A stretch of 64,000 bases of DNA, taken from NCBI RefSeq assembly GCF_021390535.1, contig NZ_JAJUXG010000001.1:868001-932000 (forward strand), in the 5' to 3' direction. Source of the DNA: Dyadobacter sp. CY312. Its GTDB lineage: Bacteria; Bacteroidota; Bacteroidia; Cytophagales; Spirosomataceae. Position numbers and translations under genes: made by a program. Below, in pieces: positions 63,587 through 64,000 of this stretch. The stretch's first letter is position 1, and each line of letters begins with the position of its first letter. The notes below the pieces were generated by a model. The model searched no databases and was not told where the DNA came from. It saw only the letters and a list, made by a program, of their open reading frames with translations.

Positions 63587-64000
63587 ATGAGTACTGAAAC
63601 AATTGAAACTTTTGAGACCTTCGCTGACTTAGGAATCTCAGAAACTATCCTACAAGCCTTAACTGAAATGGGTTTTGTAAAACCCTCTCCTATCCAGGCG
63701 CAAGGTATTCCGGCAGTAATGCAAGGTTCTGATGTAATCGGACAAGCACAGACCGGAACTGGAAAAACCGCAGCGTTTGGTATACCCGTACTTGAAAGAA
63801 TTGACGTAGCAAATAATGCAGTACAAGCACTGGTTTTATGCCCTACCCGCGAATTAGCGGTACAGGTGTCAGAAGAAATTGGCAGACTTGCAAAATATCA
63901 GAAAGGTCTTAGGATTGAAGCAATTTATGGTGGAGATTCAATCGACCGCCAGATTCGCTCACTAAAAAGAGGTGTACATATCGTAGTAGGAACTCCTGGT
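63587..64000 (+). CDS. DEAD-box RNA helicase, 5' part (runs off window)
   Basis: The visible 138 residues are the N-terminal RecA-like domain of a DEAD-box helicase: the Q motif (FADLGISETILQALTEMGF, KPSPIQAQGIPAV), motif I AQTGTGKTAAFG, motif Ia PTRELAVQV, motif Ib starting VVGTPG at the window end. The gene is cut at 64000, so the type (DeaD/CsdA versus RhlE) cannot be decided. Such helicases unwind RNA in ribosome assembly and mRNA decay, often induced by cold. Confidence 0.92.
   Translation, partial: MSTETIETFETFADLGISETILQALTEMGFVKPSPIQAQGIPAVMQGSDVIGQAQTGTGKTAAFGIPVLERIDVANNAVQALVLCPTRELAVQVSEEIGRLAKYQKGLRIEAIYGGDSIDRQIRSLKRGVHIVVGTPG

Overview
This is a chromosomal window from a member of the Bacteroidota, most likely order Cytophagales and Dyadobacter-like (inference from gene content and style; no marker such as 16S rRNA is present). 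Supporting signs are a SusC/SusD pair, a protein with a type IX secretion C-terminal sorting domain, several families largely confined to this phylum (DUF3810, DUF3822, DUF5683, BT_3928-like, DUF1599), weak Shine-Dalgarno signals, and repeated matches to the Bacteroidota promoter form TTG/TTTG - 17 to 20 bp - TAnnTTTG. No rRNA, tRNA, CRISPR array, insertion sequence or prophage was seen.

Layout. 1-9 kb: a WecA/MraY-like glycan-lipid initiating transferase, a malic enzyme-phosphotransacetylase fusion, a secreted isoaspartyl peptidase, a T9SS cargo protein, a lipoprotein alpha/beta hydrolase, serine acetyltransferase and a TetR regulator. 9-21.5 kb: polyphosphate kinase, aldo/keto reductase, a CNNM/CorC-type CBS membrane protein with pyrE, a NUDIX protein, a DUF3810 putative metalloprotease, a NUDIX-DUF3822-coaD operon, a CBS protein, a RecD-like helicase and a Sua5-type tRNA threonylcarbamoyladenosine enzyme. 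21.7-32.7 kb: a GMC oxidoreductase with its Tat-signal small subunit, an ABC-F protein with a decayed second ATPase site, a YhhN membrane protein, a beta-propeller protein, rpsT, the folP-cdaA operon (folate and c-di-AMP), DUF1599, a MauE/DoxX-like protein and shikimate kinase. 32.7-38.5 kb: a FadL-like outer membrane protein, a strongly repetitive lipoprotein, proS, a SlyD-like FKBP and an AlbA_2 protein.

38.7-50.5 kb is the accessory highlight: a polysaccharide utilisation locus. It has an MFS transporter, an L-fucose/arabinose isomerase-like enzyme, SusC, SusD, an 845-residue secreted enzyme that I cannot place in a known glycoside hydrolase family, a secreted SGNH hydrolase and a GntR/UTRA regulator. 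A palindromic element CTTA-N2-GC-N2-TAAG, or a one-mismatch version, lies in front of both the transporter and the isomerase genes and is a candidate operator. A likely flow is: extracellular or periplasmic cleavage and de-esterification, SusCD uptake, MFS import, isomerisation, with GntR sensing a sugar intermediate.

50.5-64 kb: dprA, a GH13 branching-type enzyme, a parA-parB-DUF5683-dapB-lepB-lepB run with two tandem signal peptidases, a radical SAM/SPASM protein, an Lrp regulator divergent from alanine dehydrogenase, an outer membrane beta-barrel protein, and a DEAD-box RNA helicase truncated by the window end and preceded by a leader of about 350 nt. Intrinsic terminators, many of them long perfect hairpins shared by convergent genes, mark most unit ends.
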